A stretch of 64,000 bases of DNA, from contig CM034411.1 of NCBI GenBank assembly GCA_019925095.2, forward strand, positions 11,356,001-11,420,000, in the 5' to 3' direction. The translations under genes were made by a program, and so were the position numbers. Below, piece by piece: positions 1 through 9,343 of this stretch (position 1 is the first letter of the stretch; each line of letters begins with the position of its first letter). This stretch comes from Dendrolimus kikuchii (lineage: Eukaryota > Arthropoda > Insecta > Lepidoptera > Lasiocampidae). Below the pieces are notes generated by a model, which had not been told where the DNA came from, made no database searches, and saw nothing but the letters and a program-made list of their open reading frames with translations.

Positions 1-809
1 CTTGGGAAACTAAAGGTATGTATCTGTCAAACCATAGAAATATATAAATAAAAAAATGTTGTTTTGTATGTTCGTATGGGCAACAACAAAATTAAGAAAT
101 AATATGTTTCTTTTATTGCGGTCTTGGGAATGAACCGATTTATTTCTATGTTAAATGTATTTTCTATCGATATAAACAGGTTAACATTTATCCCGGATGA
201 TGGTATAGGCTTCATGGTGTCAGGATTTCAAATTTACGCCAGCCAAGCAACATGCCAACGTCTATTAAAAATAAGTTCAAAAAAATATAGCACGTGCGTG
301 TTAAACACAATGCTTAAAAATAATTAATCGAATATACGTCATATCTTAAAAACTAGTGAACGCAGCTTATTTAAATCAATTCACCTTCAGAATATTTCTT
401 CGGTTTTTCCATCTTGATTTTTTCAGAGTTTTTCGTTTAGTTTTCGTTTCCTATCTCTCTTTTCTTTCACCGTCTCCCAATTATTTAGGGGACGGTAAAA
501 TATGCCTTTTCGTTGCATACTCCTCTATTCTGTTATCACCACAGATCATGTCATCCTTTGTACGTTTTACATTTGTACCCTTTAATCTTGTTTTCGTTTA
601 ATCCTATCTAAGCCATTATTTATCAAAGAAAACTATAGCTCTAACATCGCCCTCTAAGCGGAAATTATATAGGTAAAATTAATTATCCATAAGTTCAAAT
701 CCGGCTCGAAGGACCAAATGATCTGGACATAGGCCCATCAAACTTGTGTAAGGAAAGGGTAGAAGAAGTAGAATCGGACCACGAGAGATAATAGTAATTT
801 ATTTAAGTT
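1..809. other. No gene recognised; AT-rich spacer
   Basis: Nothing here is recognisable as a gene or a named repeat. Bases about 124-192 form an imperfect palindrome (GGGAATGAACC at the left, mirrored by GGTTAACATTTATCCC at the right). That explains why both strands read similar N-R-F-I peptides. It could be a decayed MITE, but the arms are too diverged for a firm call. Confidence 0.4.
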
Positions 810-825
810 GCACCTTTACATATCA

Positions 826-1005
826 TCAACATCCTAGCGGTAAACCCCAGTTGCGTTCGGATAGTCTGTCTGGATACCCACCCAGGTTCCACTTTCCTGC
901 TTTTCTCCTTCACTTCGCGCGGTCTTTCTAAGACCATTGTTACGCATGTCATACTTTACGCCGCCACGCCAGCTGTTCTTGAGCCTACCCCTTCGACTGG
1001 AAGCG
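826..1005 (-). mobile_element. 5'-truncated LINE, (ATGATGA)-tail family, copy 1
   Basis: This 180 bp insertion is flanked by an exact 16 bp direct repeat, GCACCTTTACATATCA, at 810-825 and 1006-1021, which I read as a target-site duplication. On the minus strand it encodes a short C-terminal peptide containing W-R-G-G-V-K-Y-D-M-R, followed by a lysine- and glutamate-rich stretch and a 3' end in GATGTTGATGA. The same peptide pattern and tail occur at 33282-33637 and 46193-46625. Those longer copies show it is the end of a non-LTR retrotransposon reverse transcriptase ORF. The reading frame is short and non-functional. Confidence 0.8.
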
Positions 1006-1021
1006 GCACCTTTACATATCA

Positions 1022-1540
1022 ACAGCACAACAAATGTATGTGACAAAGACAATATTGTTGGTGTTGCCAACATAGGCAGATAATAGAGCTGCATCCATAT
1101 CAACTTTCAACTCGACCTTTTCCTTAAATAATTTATGTACGAACAAACACGATTACGTATTAAGAATAAGAAAAACACTGGCGCTGTTATATCGATTTAT
1201 CACTTAGTAAAATTGTCTTTCCCTCAACCCAGACGCCGACGGCCGGGAAAATTGAATTGTTACCGACGCTCCGATAAACAATTCAAAGGGCCTATATATT
1301 GGCGACGTAGAACTTTGTTTATCTGCTTCGCATATTATATGAAGGGTTGGTGTACATCGATTTTAACGCCTGTAAAGTATTGAATTGAATACAGTTGGAA
1401 TTTACTAAGAACTACTTCCTTTTCATGACAACGCGAACGAATTTTAGCTAGCACTTGGTAGTTAAGAAATATGAAAACAATTATAGTACGATTATTATAA
1501 TTGGGCATTTGAGACAATCTATCATCCATTGGGTATTGGG
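1022..1540. other. Unassigned spacer
   Basis: ORFs of 80-95 codons here have no recognisable motif, and the minus-strand one runs into the neighbouring LINE copy. A fragment near 1422-1440 (catgacaacgcgaacga) resembles the dispersed repeat at 2681-2757. Nothing else is supported. Confidence 0.35.
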
Positions 1541-1552
1541 TATTTAGTTCAT

Positions 1553-1825
1553 ACATACATACATACATAGATAACTTCACGCTAGTTCCCTTGCGGGGTA
1601 GGCACGAACAACAGAGTGCCATTTAGGCTTATTCTTACACACCTCACTTGCCTCTTTGACATTCATAACTCTTGTCATGCAAGCTCGTCTGTTCTTAAGG
1701 CTCCTGACATCACCTTCTGCTAGTACACGATCAATTTGATCATGGAAGGTGTGTCGTGGCCTTCCACGACTTCTGCATCCATCCACTTTTGCATTGTATA
1801 TCTGTTTAGTCATTCTTTCATCATG
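1553..1825 (-). mobile_element. RTE-like LINE 3' end, (TATG)n tail, copy 1
   Basis: This is a 273 bp 5'-truncated non-LTR retrotransposon bracketed by an exact 12 bp TSD, TATTTAGTTCAT (1541-1552 and 1826-1837). Read on the minus strand it encodes the last 78 residues of the element's polyprotein: a basic G-R-P-R-H-T-F segment, then R-R-A-C-M-T-R-V-M and a terminal A-Y-P-A-R-E-L-A. A stop follows, then AAGTTAT and a tetranucleotide tail that appears as (CATA)n on the plus strand. The element has no RT domain and cannot move by itself. Confidence 0.88.
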
Positions 1826-2176
1826 TATTTAGTTCATTTATCTGCTAATGTCATTGTGGCGAACTGAAATGGCTGTTTACTACGAGTATTTATATTCTTA
1901 CAACATTAAGTGACTTAGAACTTAAAACAAACAGATCAGCTAAAAATTATTATAAATTTTTTCAAATTCCTGTTTTTAGCCAGATCTTTCAGTTCTATTC
2001 ATTTAATCAGGTCATACGTACTATCGTTGATATTCATACTCAATGACACTTTATGCACTGATGAGTGTTTGTTTTTACTGAAATCTACATTCATTTTATT
2101 TTGCTATAATTTAAGTTCGCATGGCCATGGAAACGCATACGTAGTTTCGCGGACAGACACTAAAATACGTGTGTTT

Positions 2177-2432
2177 GACGGCGTCTGTGATTGAGCGGGC
2201 TAAGCCTTTGCCGGCTTACCTCACTGCAACGCAGAGGCTCCAGGTTCGATTCCTGGTATGGTTAATTTCGGAAACGATTTTTTTCCGTTATTTACTATGT
2301 ATGGTCTGAGTGACTGGGATCGGCGCCAGAGAAGTCCGTTGTATATTGCCCATAATACAAGCGTAACTTGCTTTATTTGGGGATATACAAATAAATGCAA
2401 TTGTCTGCCGTTTATTATTATAATAAAATAAT
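2177..2432 (+). mobile_element. tRNA-derived SINE-F, copy 1
   Basis: The head (about 2177-2262) carries an A-box-like stretch TGATTGAGCGGGCTAAG and a good B box GGTTCGATTCC, the internal RNA polymerase III promoter of tRNA-derived SINEs. The body contains the family blocks TTATTTACTATG, GGGATCGG, AGTCCGTTGTATAT and AAGCGTAACTTGC. It ends in an AT-rich tail with TTATTATTATAAT. No acceptor-stem pairing is visible, so it is not a tRNA gene. Seven related copies lie in the window. Confidence 0.8.
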
Positions 2433-2519
2433 AAATCTATAAACAGTTGAAGTTTGTAGAATTAATTTAAAAAAGAAAAATCCGACAAAGAGGCTAATTC
2501 GGACCAGCAGATTCCGAAA

Positions 2520-2757
2520 ATACAACTCAAAATTTTTGTCCGTCTGTCATCACGTGAAAACTACTGAAGGGATTTAAATGAAACTTGACACAGGGCTAGC
2601 TTATATCCCGAGTCTACACTTAGGATACTTTTTATCCTGATAAATGGTGACGTATTCTTCGGATAGTAGAAAATAGCAAAAAAGTTGGCACTGCGGTCGA
2701 CATTTTTGGTGCCGCGGTAGCAATTCTTCGTGATGGCAACGCGAACGAAGATTCGCT
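2520..2757. repeat. Degenerate dispersed repeat
   Basis: Bases 2681-2757, read on the minus strand, align by eye with 57311-57406 and 60301-60389. They share TTCGTTCGCGTTGCC, then AATTGC, then GACCGCAGTGCCA. The part before it (2530-2680) resembles the relic at about 60720-60850 on the other strand (aggatacttttta, tggtatcctatg type motifs). It has no coding capacity. The transposon class is not determined. Confidence 0.45.
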
Positions 2758-3102
2758 GGCACATGCCAATAAATAAACTAAGTCAGATTCATGCAAAGAA
2801 AACAATTGATAACAATTAATTTATTGTTAACGAAGTTCATTAATATGTTTTACGGGTCAAACAACACGCATACAACGTGAATAAATAGCACACCGTCAGA
2901 AATACACAGCGAAATAAGTTTATTGGCGATAAATTCAATGTAACGACTCTGCACTGATAAAACGAGGCCTCTCGCGACTGTGCAAACAGACAAACAAACA
3001 GAGTGATAAAATAAGTCACGTTGTAAAACGAAAACGCCAGGTCGATGCCAAATGTTAATGTTTTTAATTACGTATTTTAATTATTTAGAATTAAATAATT
3101 AT

Positions 3103-3210
3103 AGTAGAGTAAACGCGGTTGAGATGCGAGCATTGCGCAAAATCTGCGGAGTGACGCTCGCGGACCGCGTTCGTAATACCGAAGTAAGAAAGAGAGTTGG
3201 TCTGACTATA
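3103..3210 (+). pseudogene. LINE C-terminal fragment (N-A-V-E-M-R motif)
   Basis: About 35 codons read N-A-V-E-M-R-A-L-R-K-I-C-G-V, then A-D-R-V-R-N and V-R-K-R. This pattern follows the reverse transcriptase domain in many RTE-like insect LINEs. The frame is cut off abruptly at a T-run, where another repeat begins (3211). It is a remnant only. Confidence 0.65.
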
Positions 3211-3490
3211 TTTTTTTTTATAACGAAGCTGGCAAACAGGAAGACTGCCCAGCTCATGGAAAGTGGTTATTATTCGCCTATAGGTCTTTTCTAAAACCAA
3301 TGGCGAAGCCAACGCGTTGCCAGCATTCAGGATGGGATATGGGATGCGACAGGGGAGGTAGGACTGGGGGAGAAAGTGAGTCATCGAAACTCTCACTCAT
3401 TGTACGAAACACGACTAGTCCAAGACCAGCCGTTTCACGTCGATATTCTGTGAGAGCTTGGTATCATACTGACCGAGTCGGCCCTAAAAG
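3211..3490 (-). mobile_element. LINE-like 3' tail, family C copy 1
   Basis: The plus-strand T9 is the A-tail of an element on the minus strand. Next to it are blocks resembling the SINE-B 3' end (CAGCTCATGGAAAGTGGTTA). Then come GCGAAGCCAACGCGTTG and ATCGAAACTCTCACTCAT, which are shared with 28513-28800. The repeat of this whole order at two loci supports a separate multicopy retroelement whose terminal bases resemble those of SINE-B. Confidence 0.55.
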
Positions 3491-3585
3491 CTGTTATAAA
3501 GATGGCTCTACCACATAAAATTATTTAAACTTTTATATAAACTGTAAGGCTTGTCCACATTTGCATCATTTGGTCGATTCAAATG

Positions 3586-3818
3586 AATAATAATCGGCAG
3601 AGGAAGGCACAGATTACTTATGTCCAAGCTAAGCAAGTTACGCTTGCGTTATAGGTGATATACTACGAACCATTCTGCGGAAGATACCCAGACCGTAGTA
3701 TATATATAGCAGAAAGTTCGTTTTACGAAATTTACCATACCAAGAATCGAACGCAAAGTCTTTGGAGTTGCAGTGAGGTAGGCCATCAAAGACTTAGGCC
3801 ATTCAACTAGAGGCCGTT
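3586..3818 (-). mobile_element. tRNA-derived SINE-F, copy 2
   Basis: On the minus strand this reads the same order as the copy at 2177: tRNA-like head with a decayed B box (mirror of GAATCGAACGC), the TTTACCATACCAAG block, CCAGACCGTAGTATA, and GCAAGTTACGCTTGCG near the 3' end. Divergence is higher than in copy 1. It abuts a palindromic MITE beginning at 3823. Confidence 0.75.
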
Positions 3819-3822
3819 TAAT

Positions 3823-3951
3823 GGTCGGTTCCTATATCTTATCGACGTATACTACTATCGATTAAAATTTGACTTAAACTCCATACAAGTAATGTCAAAA
3901 TTTAACCGATGGCAGGGCTAGCGAATGAATAGTAAGATATAGGAGCCGGCC
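3823..3951. mobile_element. Palindromic MITE, family Z, copy 1
   Basis: The two ends are inverted copies: GGTCGGTTCCTATATCTTA at the left and TAAGATATAGGAGCCGGCC at the right. Internal segments also pair across the centre (TCGATTAAAATTTGAC with GTCAAAATTTAACCGA). The whole unit can fold into one long hairpin. Related, more decayed copies lie at 27486, 36860, 37407, 43037, 54378 and a fragment near 55117. Confidence 0.7.
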
Positions 3952-4138
3952 ATAAATGAATAGAGTACTGAGGCATATTGTAAACGCAATGCTGTATATA
4001 ATGATGGACTTTCTCCGAAACCAGAACATGGCGTTACTTTAAATGCGAAAATGTTTATTGAATACTCGACAGGGGACCCGAAAGAGCAAGTTGAAATTAT
4101 TTAAATGATCAATAATATCGAGGGCGATATCAAATAAA

Positions 4139-4420
4139 GCCGTAGTAGTATAGTGGTTAGCTAAACTTAAAGGGCGTGGGTTCGAATCCTGGCGAGAAGG
4201 CAAGCCGTGTTTAGGCAATTTTCTCACCTAATGTGCATTATGTTATTTATGGTTGGCATGTGCTGACGGAGAAGCAAAACATCGTGATGAAACCTGCCCA
4301 TCCATATAACGTGTCAAAGCCAAATGTGCCAAGCAGCTTTGGACAAGCGAAGTGGGTATACTGTTCACATTCCCCTGTAACTAGGAGGCCCTAACCCATC
4401 AATATGGACTATTTTTATCA
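4139..4420 (+). mobile_element. tRNA-derived SINE-G, copy 1
   Basis: The head has TAGTATAGTGGTTAGC, like an A box, and a perfect B box GGTTCGAATCC. It is followed by the family blocks TTTTCTCACCTAATGTGCA, AACATCGTGATGAAACCTGC, GTGTCAAAGCC and a 3' end with GGAGGCC. The block order matches the copy at 10975-11291. The antisense peptide R-Q-D-S-N-P-R-P is a by-product of the B box. Confidence 0.78.
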
Positions 4421-5377
4421 TATTAAATATTGGAAAAATATTACTTCAGTTATTTTTAGATTTTTTATTATTCGGGCAGTAATTAAAAAAAATCCTGCCT
4501 CTTATCTTGGCAGTTTACCATCCAATTTTGAAAAAACATTAACACTTTTCCTCTACATCTACATTTATTTATAATTGTCTAAATAGCCATCCATTTATTT
4601 TCAGAAAACCATTTTAATTATTAACATTTATACCTTGGCAACTACGTAGAAATACTTAACAATATTAAAACACTACGAGCTCATCTAAAAATACAACAAA
4701 AAACTTTTTACAACGTCCTATTCACGTGCCAATATGATTTTAAAACAAATATATCCGGACACGTGTCTACATAACACATGTACATAATCAATTGTATAAC
4801 ACATGAGGAAATGACCTTGACCGAGCAATATGAAACAGTATACTACGACCTTCGGGTAGAAAGGTCACTATAGCAAACCATACACCAATTGTGATTAGAG
4901 ATGGGCGATGTGGTGTGTTAAATAAAGAGATAATTAATCAATTTCTTGTTTTATTTAAATCTTTTGTGAGCACATTACGACAAAATGGCAGAGAGAAGAG
5001 AAAGCATAGATAACGTTCCATTGCCTTTGGTAGAGACCGAATTAAACGTTCGGATACATTGACATAAAATGCGTTCGGATACGACTGGCAATTCTAAGGC
5101 TTGGAAACCGGTAGAATAGGTCGAATCAGTATAAAATAATACATAGGAAATTATCTTTTCGATTTTGTTCTCACTTTAAGCTCAATCATACGGTTTTTGG
5201 TAACAAAAGTTCGTATTTATAGGTTTTGTTGATTAAACCGGTTTCTAAAGGTTTTTACCGCACACCTTCAAAGCGCAACCATGTGGTACAGCAAGTTTTC
5301 AGTCGCACACAAACACATTTTGAGAGAGATATAATGATACTTCCTCTTCTTGGAGAATAAATCGATTAATTCAGGGT
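4421..5377. other. Unassigned spacer
   Basis: Nearly one kilobase of AT-rich sequence without a recognisable gene or a repeat that I can match elsewhere in the window. The stretch 4890-4960 begins with GATTAGAGATGGGCGATG, which is reminiscent of hAT-type ends, but no partner end is visible. Confidence 0.4.
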
Positions 5378-5388
5378 TATATAACACT

Positions 5389-5665
5389 GAAAAAATGCAT
5401 GATGAAAGAATGACTAAACAGATATACAATGCAAAAGTGGATGGATGCAGAAGTCGTGGAAGGCCACGACACACCTTCCATGATCAAATTGATCGTGTAC
5501 TAGCGGAGGGTGATGTCAGGAGCCTTAAGAACAGACGAGTGTGCATGACAAGAGTTATGAATGTCAAAGAAGCAAGTGAGGTGTGTAAGAATGGGCCTAA
5601 ATGGCGCTCTGTTGTTCGTGCCTACCCCGCAAGGGAACTGGCGTGAAGTTATGTATGTATGTATG
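5389..5665 (+). mobile_element. RTE-like LINE 3' end, (TATG)n tail, copy 2
   Basis: This 277 bp insertion is flanked by an exact 11 bp TSD, TATATAACACT (5378-5388 and 5666-5676). The plus-strand frame runs from M-H-D-E-R-M-T-K-Q to the terminal A-Y-P-A-R-E-L-A, then a stop and GAAGTTATGTATGTATGTATG. It has no stop codon inside the retained segment. That points to a comparatively young insertion, although the copy lacks the endonuclease and RT domains. Confidence 0.9.
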
Positions 5666-5760
5666 TATATAACACTCTCTTTAAAGTTTACACTCCGAAC
5701 GAAGTAGCTTTAACGTATAACTAAAACCGGTTATAACCAATTACAACCGGTTCAAAGCGT

Positions 5761-5865
5761 GGGCGATTCCGAGATGTTTTAATAATTGAAAAAATCGTAA
5801 TCGACTCAAAGTTAGAATGGAGTCAACAATCAATTAATTTTTTTACTGAACAATCGAAATGTTCA
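5761..5865 (+). repeat. Diverged duplicated segment, copy 1 (empty site)
   Basis: The segment from GCGATTCCGAGATGTTTTAA through ATTGAAAAAATCG to CGAAATGTTC is repeated at 6202-6221 joined to 6431-6515. The downstream copy is split by a 209 bp TTAA-flanked insertion that this copy lacks. This copy therefore serves as a local pre-insertion reference. Confidence 0.65.
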
Positions 5866-5930
5866 GACGGGTGCGATGCAGCGGTCGAGCTATGACAGGT
5901 GTTCTCTTATGACTAGAATCAGAAAACAGA

Positions 5931-6180
5931 TTTTTTATTATTGCAGAGTTCAGCAGACGGCTCACCTGATGGACGGCGGATACCATCGCCTATAGACATT
6001 TGTAACACCAAATGTGCTATAAATGCGCTGCTGCTCTCTTAAGGGAAACTGGAACCTGGCTATTGATGCCGGAACACAACTCAAGGTTGTTTTGACGGCA
6101 TACTCTAGACCAGGAGTGGTAGCCATCTCGTAGACCAGACAACCTCCCACCTAGGTGTGGGTTGTTTTGTAGCCTCTTAT
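5931..6180 (-). mobile_element. SINE-B, copy 1 (5' end missing)
   Basis: The plus strand starts with the T-rich complement of the A-tail, then GCAGAGTTCAGCAGAC and ACCATCGCCTATAGACATTTG. It reaches the AACCTGGC and GGTTGTTTTG blocks. It stops before the TCCGTTCCTGCACGGATA end that full copies have, and is followed by a short (CGT)5 run. Divergence from other copies is moderate. Confidence 0.8.
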
Positions 6181-6221
6181 CATCGTCGTCGTCGTCGATT
6201 GGCGATTCCGAGGTGTTTTAA

Positions 6222-6430
6222 CCCTTAAGACTATTATCGATATACCAAAAAGCCGCAAGACTAAACACTATCACTATCTCGTAATATACCAAGAAAATAT
6301 ACCCATTTCATACAAATCATAGAAATCCTATATAAACAGAGTGAGACAACAACATAATTAACAATCACGTGCACAAACGCGATTTGCACTCTCATCGCGG
6401 ACATTTATGTGCTATTAGTGAGCTAAAGAG
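6222..6430. mobile_element. piggyBac-like MITE with TTAA target duplication
   Basis: A 209 bp non-coding insert begins CCCTTAAGACTATTA and ends AGCTAAAGAG. It is flanked on both sides by TTAA (6218-6221 and 6431-6434). The related segment at 5761-5865 lacks the insert, which gives independent support for the boundaries. TTAA duplication and a CCC start are hallmarks of piggyBac elements. The terminal repeats here are only loosely alike, and there is no transposase. Confidence 0.6.
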
Positions 6431-6643
6431 TTAATTGAAAAAATCAGAATCGAATCAACATTAGAATCAAGTCAATTATCAATTCGATTTTTGACTGAAC
6501 TAATCGAGATGTTTCCGATTAATTTAGGATCAACTTATTCGAATCAATTACGGGTTGACGGATGAGAGCAATCTTGACTCGTACTCGTAAATCACGTTAC
6601 AATAACTTTTGATGATTGATTTTTGATTTGATTTTGATTAGAT

Positions 6644-6896
6644 GACGGCCTCTGTGGTTGAGCGGGCTAAGCCTTTGCCGGCTTACTCTCACAACTCAGA
6701 GGCTCCGGGTTCGAGTCTTGGTATGGTAAATTTCGGATTTCGGAAAAAAAATCTCCGTTATTTACTATGGTCTGGGTGTTTGGGATCGGTCCCAGACTAG
6801 TCCGTTGTATATTACCTATAACACAAGCGTAACTTGCGTAATTAGGGGTTATACATTATGTGTGTTTGTCTGCCGATTTATTATTTATTTATTTTA
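6644..6896 (+). mobile_element. tRNA-derived SINE-F, copy 3
   Basis: This is the best preserved head of the family. It has TGGTTGAGCGGGCTAAG as an A-box-like stretch and GGTTCGAGTC at the B box position. It then has GGTCTGGGTGTTTGGGATCGG, CCGTTGTATATTACC, AAGCGTAACTTGCG and GTGTTTGTCTGCCG, and ends in TTATTTATTTATTTTA. It shares all blocks, in order, with copies at 2177 and 24114. Confidence 0.85.
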
Positions 6897-7655
6897 AAAC
6901 CATGTTTATAAAAAGAGCGGCAGTTAAATAGAGTTTTATTATCATATTTCTAATTCATCACGATAACAAATATTTTGATTTTGTCATTTGTACTTGTTAA
7001 AGACTTAACGTCATAATTTGCTATGCTCATATAAAATTTCAGCGTTTGCAGTGTTTTGTAAAATGATAAAAAGTATCTCAATTGATTTTAAAGTCAACTA
7101 CCCTATTAATAGCTATCGAATCTATTGAAAGTCATCGAGATATTTGATCAGCCGAAACAACATCTCATCATAGTGCATCGCGATCATTGACTGTGTGAGA
7201 GTCGAATATAATTTTAAAGTCCTTAAGGTTCTTTGTAAACATCACTCGGGTTAGTCAAATAGCCAAAACATAATCCTTATAAAATTATCATGTTCGCCTG
7301 AAGGAATTCGTAATTTCTGAACCAAGCAATACATCGAACTCGGTTGAACAGTCACTGAGCCTATTCGAGGCAACCTTTCTGACAGACAGACAGACAGACA
7401 AAAAAATCTAAAAACGTTAATGCATGATCACGTAAACAGCAGATATCACTTAAATTAGCGCTTATCTTGAAATCGGAGGTACTTTAATTTTGTCAGTAGA
7501 TACATATTTCCGGTCCCACGACATCTGTTAATCTGCCGGATTTCCCAAGTTTACTTGTCTAACGTTGTGTATGTCACTATGGTTGGCATAGAAATTAATA
7601 TTGTTTCGAACAAACATGTCATAATATTTTCGTAAGTCTTCGCGACCAGTATACA
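6897..7655. other. Unassigned spacer with (GACA)n
   Basis: There are no recognisable genes. A short (GACA)5 microsatellite lies at about 7380-7400. The part from about 7621 (cgcgaccagtatacataataaaa) continues the repeat whose terminal arms begin at 7656. A relative of it begins at about 45612. Confidence 0.4.
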
Positions 7656-7812
7656 TAATAAAACTACGTTTTAACGGTTTTGAGCGCGGTAATTTATTTG
7701 ATTTTCATTTTCAGTCCAAGCCACTGTTCAGTTTGAAAAGTGGCCGAAACGTCGGAATAATAAAAATCAAATAAATTACCGCGGCTAAAACTGTTAAAAC
7801 GTAGTTTTATTA
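7656..7812. mobile_element. MITE-like inverted repeat, 50 bp arms
   Basis: The left arm 7656-7705 and right arm 7763-7812 are reverse complements with about four mismatches over 50 bp. They start TAATAAAACTACG and share AAATAAATTACCGCG. The 57 bp between them contains GTGGCCGAAACGTCGG. One arm plus this motif recurs in diverged form at 45612-45730, so it is dispersed. No target duplication or transposase is visible. Confidence 0.65.
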
Positions 7813-7899
7813 CAAAAATATCATATCATACAGTTTAATATCTTTTGGCGTTCATATTTCATTCAAGCTTGTAAGGTTAGATACATCACCATTGCAAAT

Positions 7900-8178
7900 C
7901 TATACACATCCAAATGCTCTTGTTCCAATCAACTCGACAATAAAGTTTCCATTACACCCCGGAAATCTCTGACCGTATCTACCGATATCGTGCTGGCCGC
8001 TGTTAGATGGCCTGGCCGCAATACAATTCCGATATCGACGTTCTATTTTCGTCATCAAACGACCAGACAGCTGTTCAACGGTGACGTTAGATCTCTTGTT
8101 ATGAACACTCATTGTAATTTGTGAAGCTTGGAATACTATACAAACTTGAAAACCTTTTAGGTATGTTCGTTTTATCAA
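7900..8178 (-). CDS. Unassigned 92-codon ORF
   Basis: The ORF has a balanced amino-acid composition. The stretch from M-S-V-H-N-K-R to the end includes S-G-R-L-M-T-K-I-E-R-R-Y-R-N and a glycine-rich part, and is locally more GC-rich than its surroundings. I recognise no domain, and no splice sites or promoter support it. It could be a real exon, a remnant of an unrecognised element, or chance. I list it only because it is not explained by a repeat seen elsewhere in the window. Confidence 0.15.
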   Translation of the reverse strand: MIKRTYLKGFQVCIVFQASQITMSVHNKRSNVTVEQLSGRLMTKIERRYRNCIAARPSNSGQHDIGRYGQRFPGCNGNFIVELIGTRAFGCV

Positions 8179-8546
8179 CCGTGCATAAGATTTTAAAGAA
8201 CAACTAAATATTTATTTCTATTTAACTAGTGCATAATATAACAGTTAAGCGTTATGGAAAATAGAACTTTAACATAGAAGTTAAATAGTTTTAAATTGAT
8301 TTATTAAGGTATTTAGGTAAGAAAGTGTTGAATAACATGTGTTCTAAATATAACATCAATGTAAAAAGTGGTATGTACAAGAAATTTACAAGCAAAAATT
8401 GTGTCTGCTATTATAAAAAGTCAGGTTAAAGTATATAGAGAAGACTGACACCTTTGGCAATACTGCTGTATGGTATGCTGCTGATGTGATTTAAAAAAAT
8501 ATAGAAATGGATTTTCCTAAATAAAAATGAGTATAGAATAAGTGCA

Positions 8547-8858
8547 TTTTTTTTATTGCAGGAGTTCAGCAGACAGGCAAACGGCCCACTTGATGGAAAG
8601 CGGTTACCATCGCCTATGGACATTTGCAACACCAAAGGTGCTACAAATGCGCTGCTGCTCCCTTAAGGGACACTGGAACCTGGTCACTAATGCCGGAACA
8701 CAACTGAAGGTTGTTATGGCGACATACTTTAGACCAGGGGTGGTAGCCGTCCAGTCGGGCAAATGCCTTACCACCTGGCTGTGGGTTGTTCTGTCGCCTC
8801 TTACGACAGGTCGCCCGGCCATAGGAAATTGTATTCTTTCTCCGTTCCTGCACGGATA
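8547..8858 (-). mobile_element. SINE-B, copy 2 (full length)
   Basis: A complete 312 bp copy. On the minus strand it starts TATCCGTGCAGGAACGGAG. It contains CAGCCAGGTGGTAAGGCATTT, CCACCCCTGGTCTAAAGT and CCAGGTTCCAGTGTCC, and ends GAACTCCTGCAATAAAAAAAA. Several overlapping ORFs in both directions are shadows of this repeat. No clear TSD is visible. Confidence 0.88.
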
Positions 8859-9021
8859 AAAACGGCGAATGGAAACAGATTATTTATTAGAAAAATATGT
8901 AAACACATAGGATTCTGATAAAGTATCTATTTGAAGTCAGAACCGGATATAGGTTACTTGTAACATCAATAATTGCTAGTTTCTAAGGTATAATTAAAAT
9001 TTACATAAACCAACCCGCGAC

Positions 9022-9333
9022 GCGCGATGAAATCAGAAATGAGGACATCCGTAAGAGAACGAAGGTAACCGACATACCTCGCAAAATTAGCAAGTCGAAG
9101 TAGCAGTGGGCCGGTCACGTCTGTCGCAGGACCGACGGCCGATGGAGCAAACGAGTCCTGGAGTGCAAACCATATCTCAACAAACGTAGCGTAGGACGCC
9201 CGCCAGACCGGTGGACTGACGACATGCGCCAGGGCGCCGGCAGGGACTGGATGAGGAAGACGGGAGACCGGGATATGTAGCGTGTATTTGGGAAGGTCTA
9301 CGTCCAGCAGTGGACATAGATTGGCTGAAGAAG
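9022..9333 (+). pseudogene. LINE C-terminal remnant with 10 bp TSD
   Basis: A 312 bp segment is flanked by AACCCGCGAC on both sides (9012-9021 and 9334-9343). The plus strand reads I-R-N-E-D-I-R-K-R-T, then W-A-G-H-V-C-R-R-T-D-G-R-W, R-S-V-G-R-P-P-D-R-W-T-D-D and finally V-Y-V-Q-Q-W-T, with in-frame stops. This is the typical post-RT C-terminus of a class of insect LINEs. The element is 5'-truncated and inactive. A weaker relative is at 31970-32050. Confidence 0.8.
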
Positions 9334-9343
9334 AACCCGCGAC

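Noticed and set aside
4039..4227. Minus-strand ORF with R-Q-D-S-N-P-R-P
   Set aside because: This peptide is the antisense translation of the SINE B-box region, a well-known annotation artefact.
4139..4230. Possible tRNA gene, because of TAGTATAGTGGTTAGC and GGTTCGAATCC
   Set aside because: There is no pairing acceptor stem, and the tRNA-like part continues into a SINE body also present at 10976 and 63300.
4890..4960. hAT end at GATTAGAGATGGGCGATG
   Set aside because: No second terminal repeat or 8 bp duplication could be found.
6644..6730. Possible tRNA gene with TGGTTGAGCGGGCTAAG and a B box
   Set aside because: It is the head of SINE-F, repeated seven times. No acceptor-stem complementarity or valid anticodon arm is seen.
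7380..7402. CRISPR-like direct repeats
   Set aside because: It is a simple (GACA)n tract. No spaced repeats occur anywhere in the window, and the sequence is eukaryotic.
8542..8859. Recurrent ORF family (A-D-R-Q-T-A-H-L-M-E-S-G-Y-H-R-L-W-T-F) as a conserved protein
   Set aside because: It is found only as the antisense translation of SINE-B copies, with frame breaks that differ between copies. It is repeat similarity, not protein conservation.
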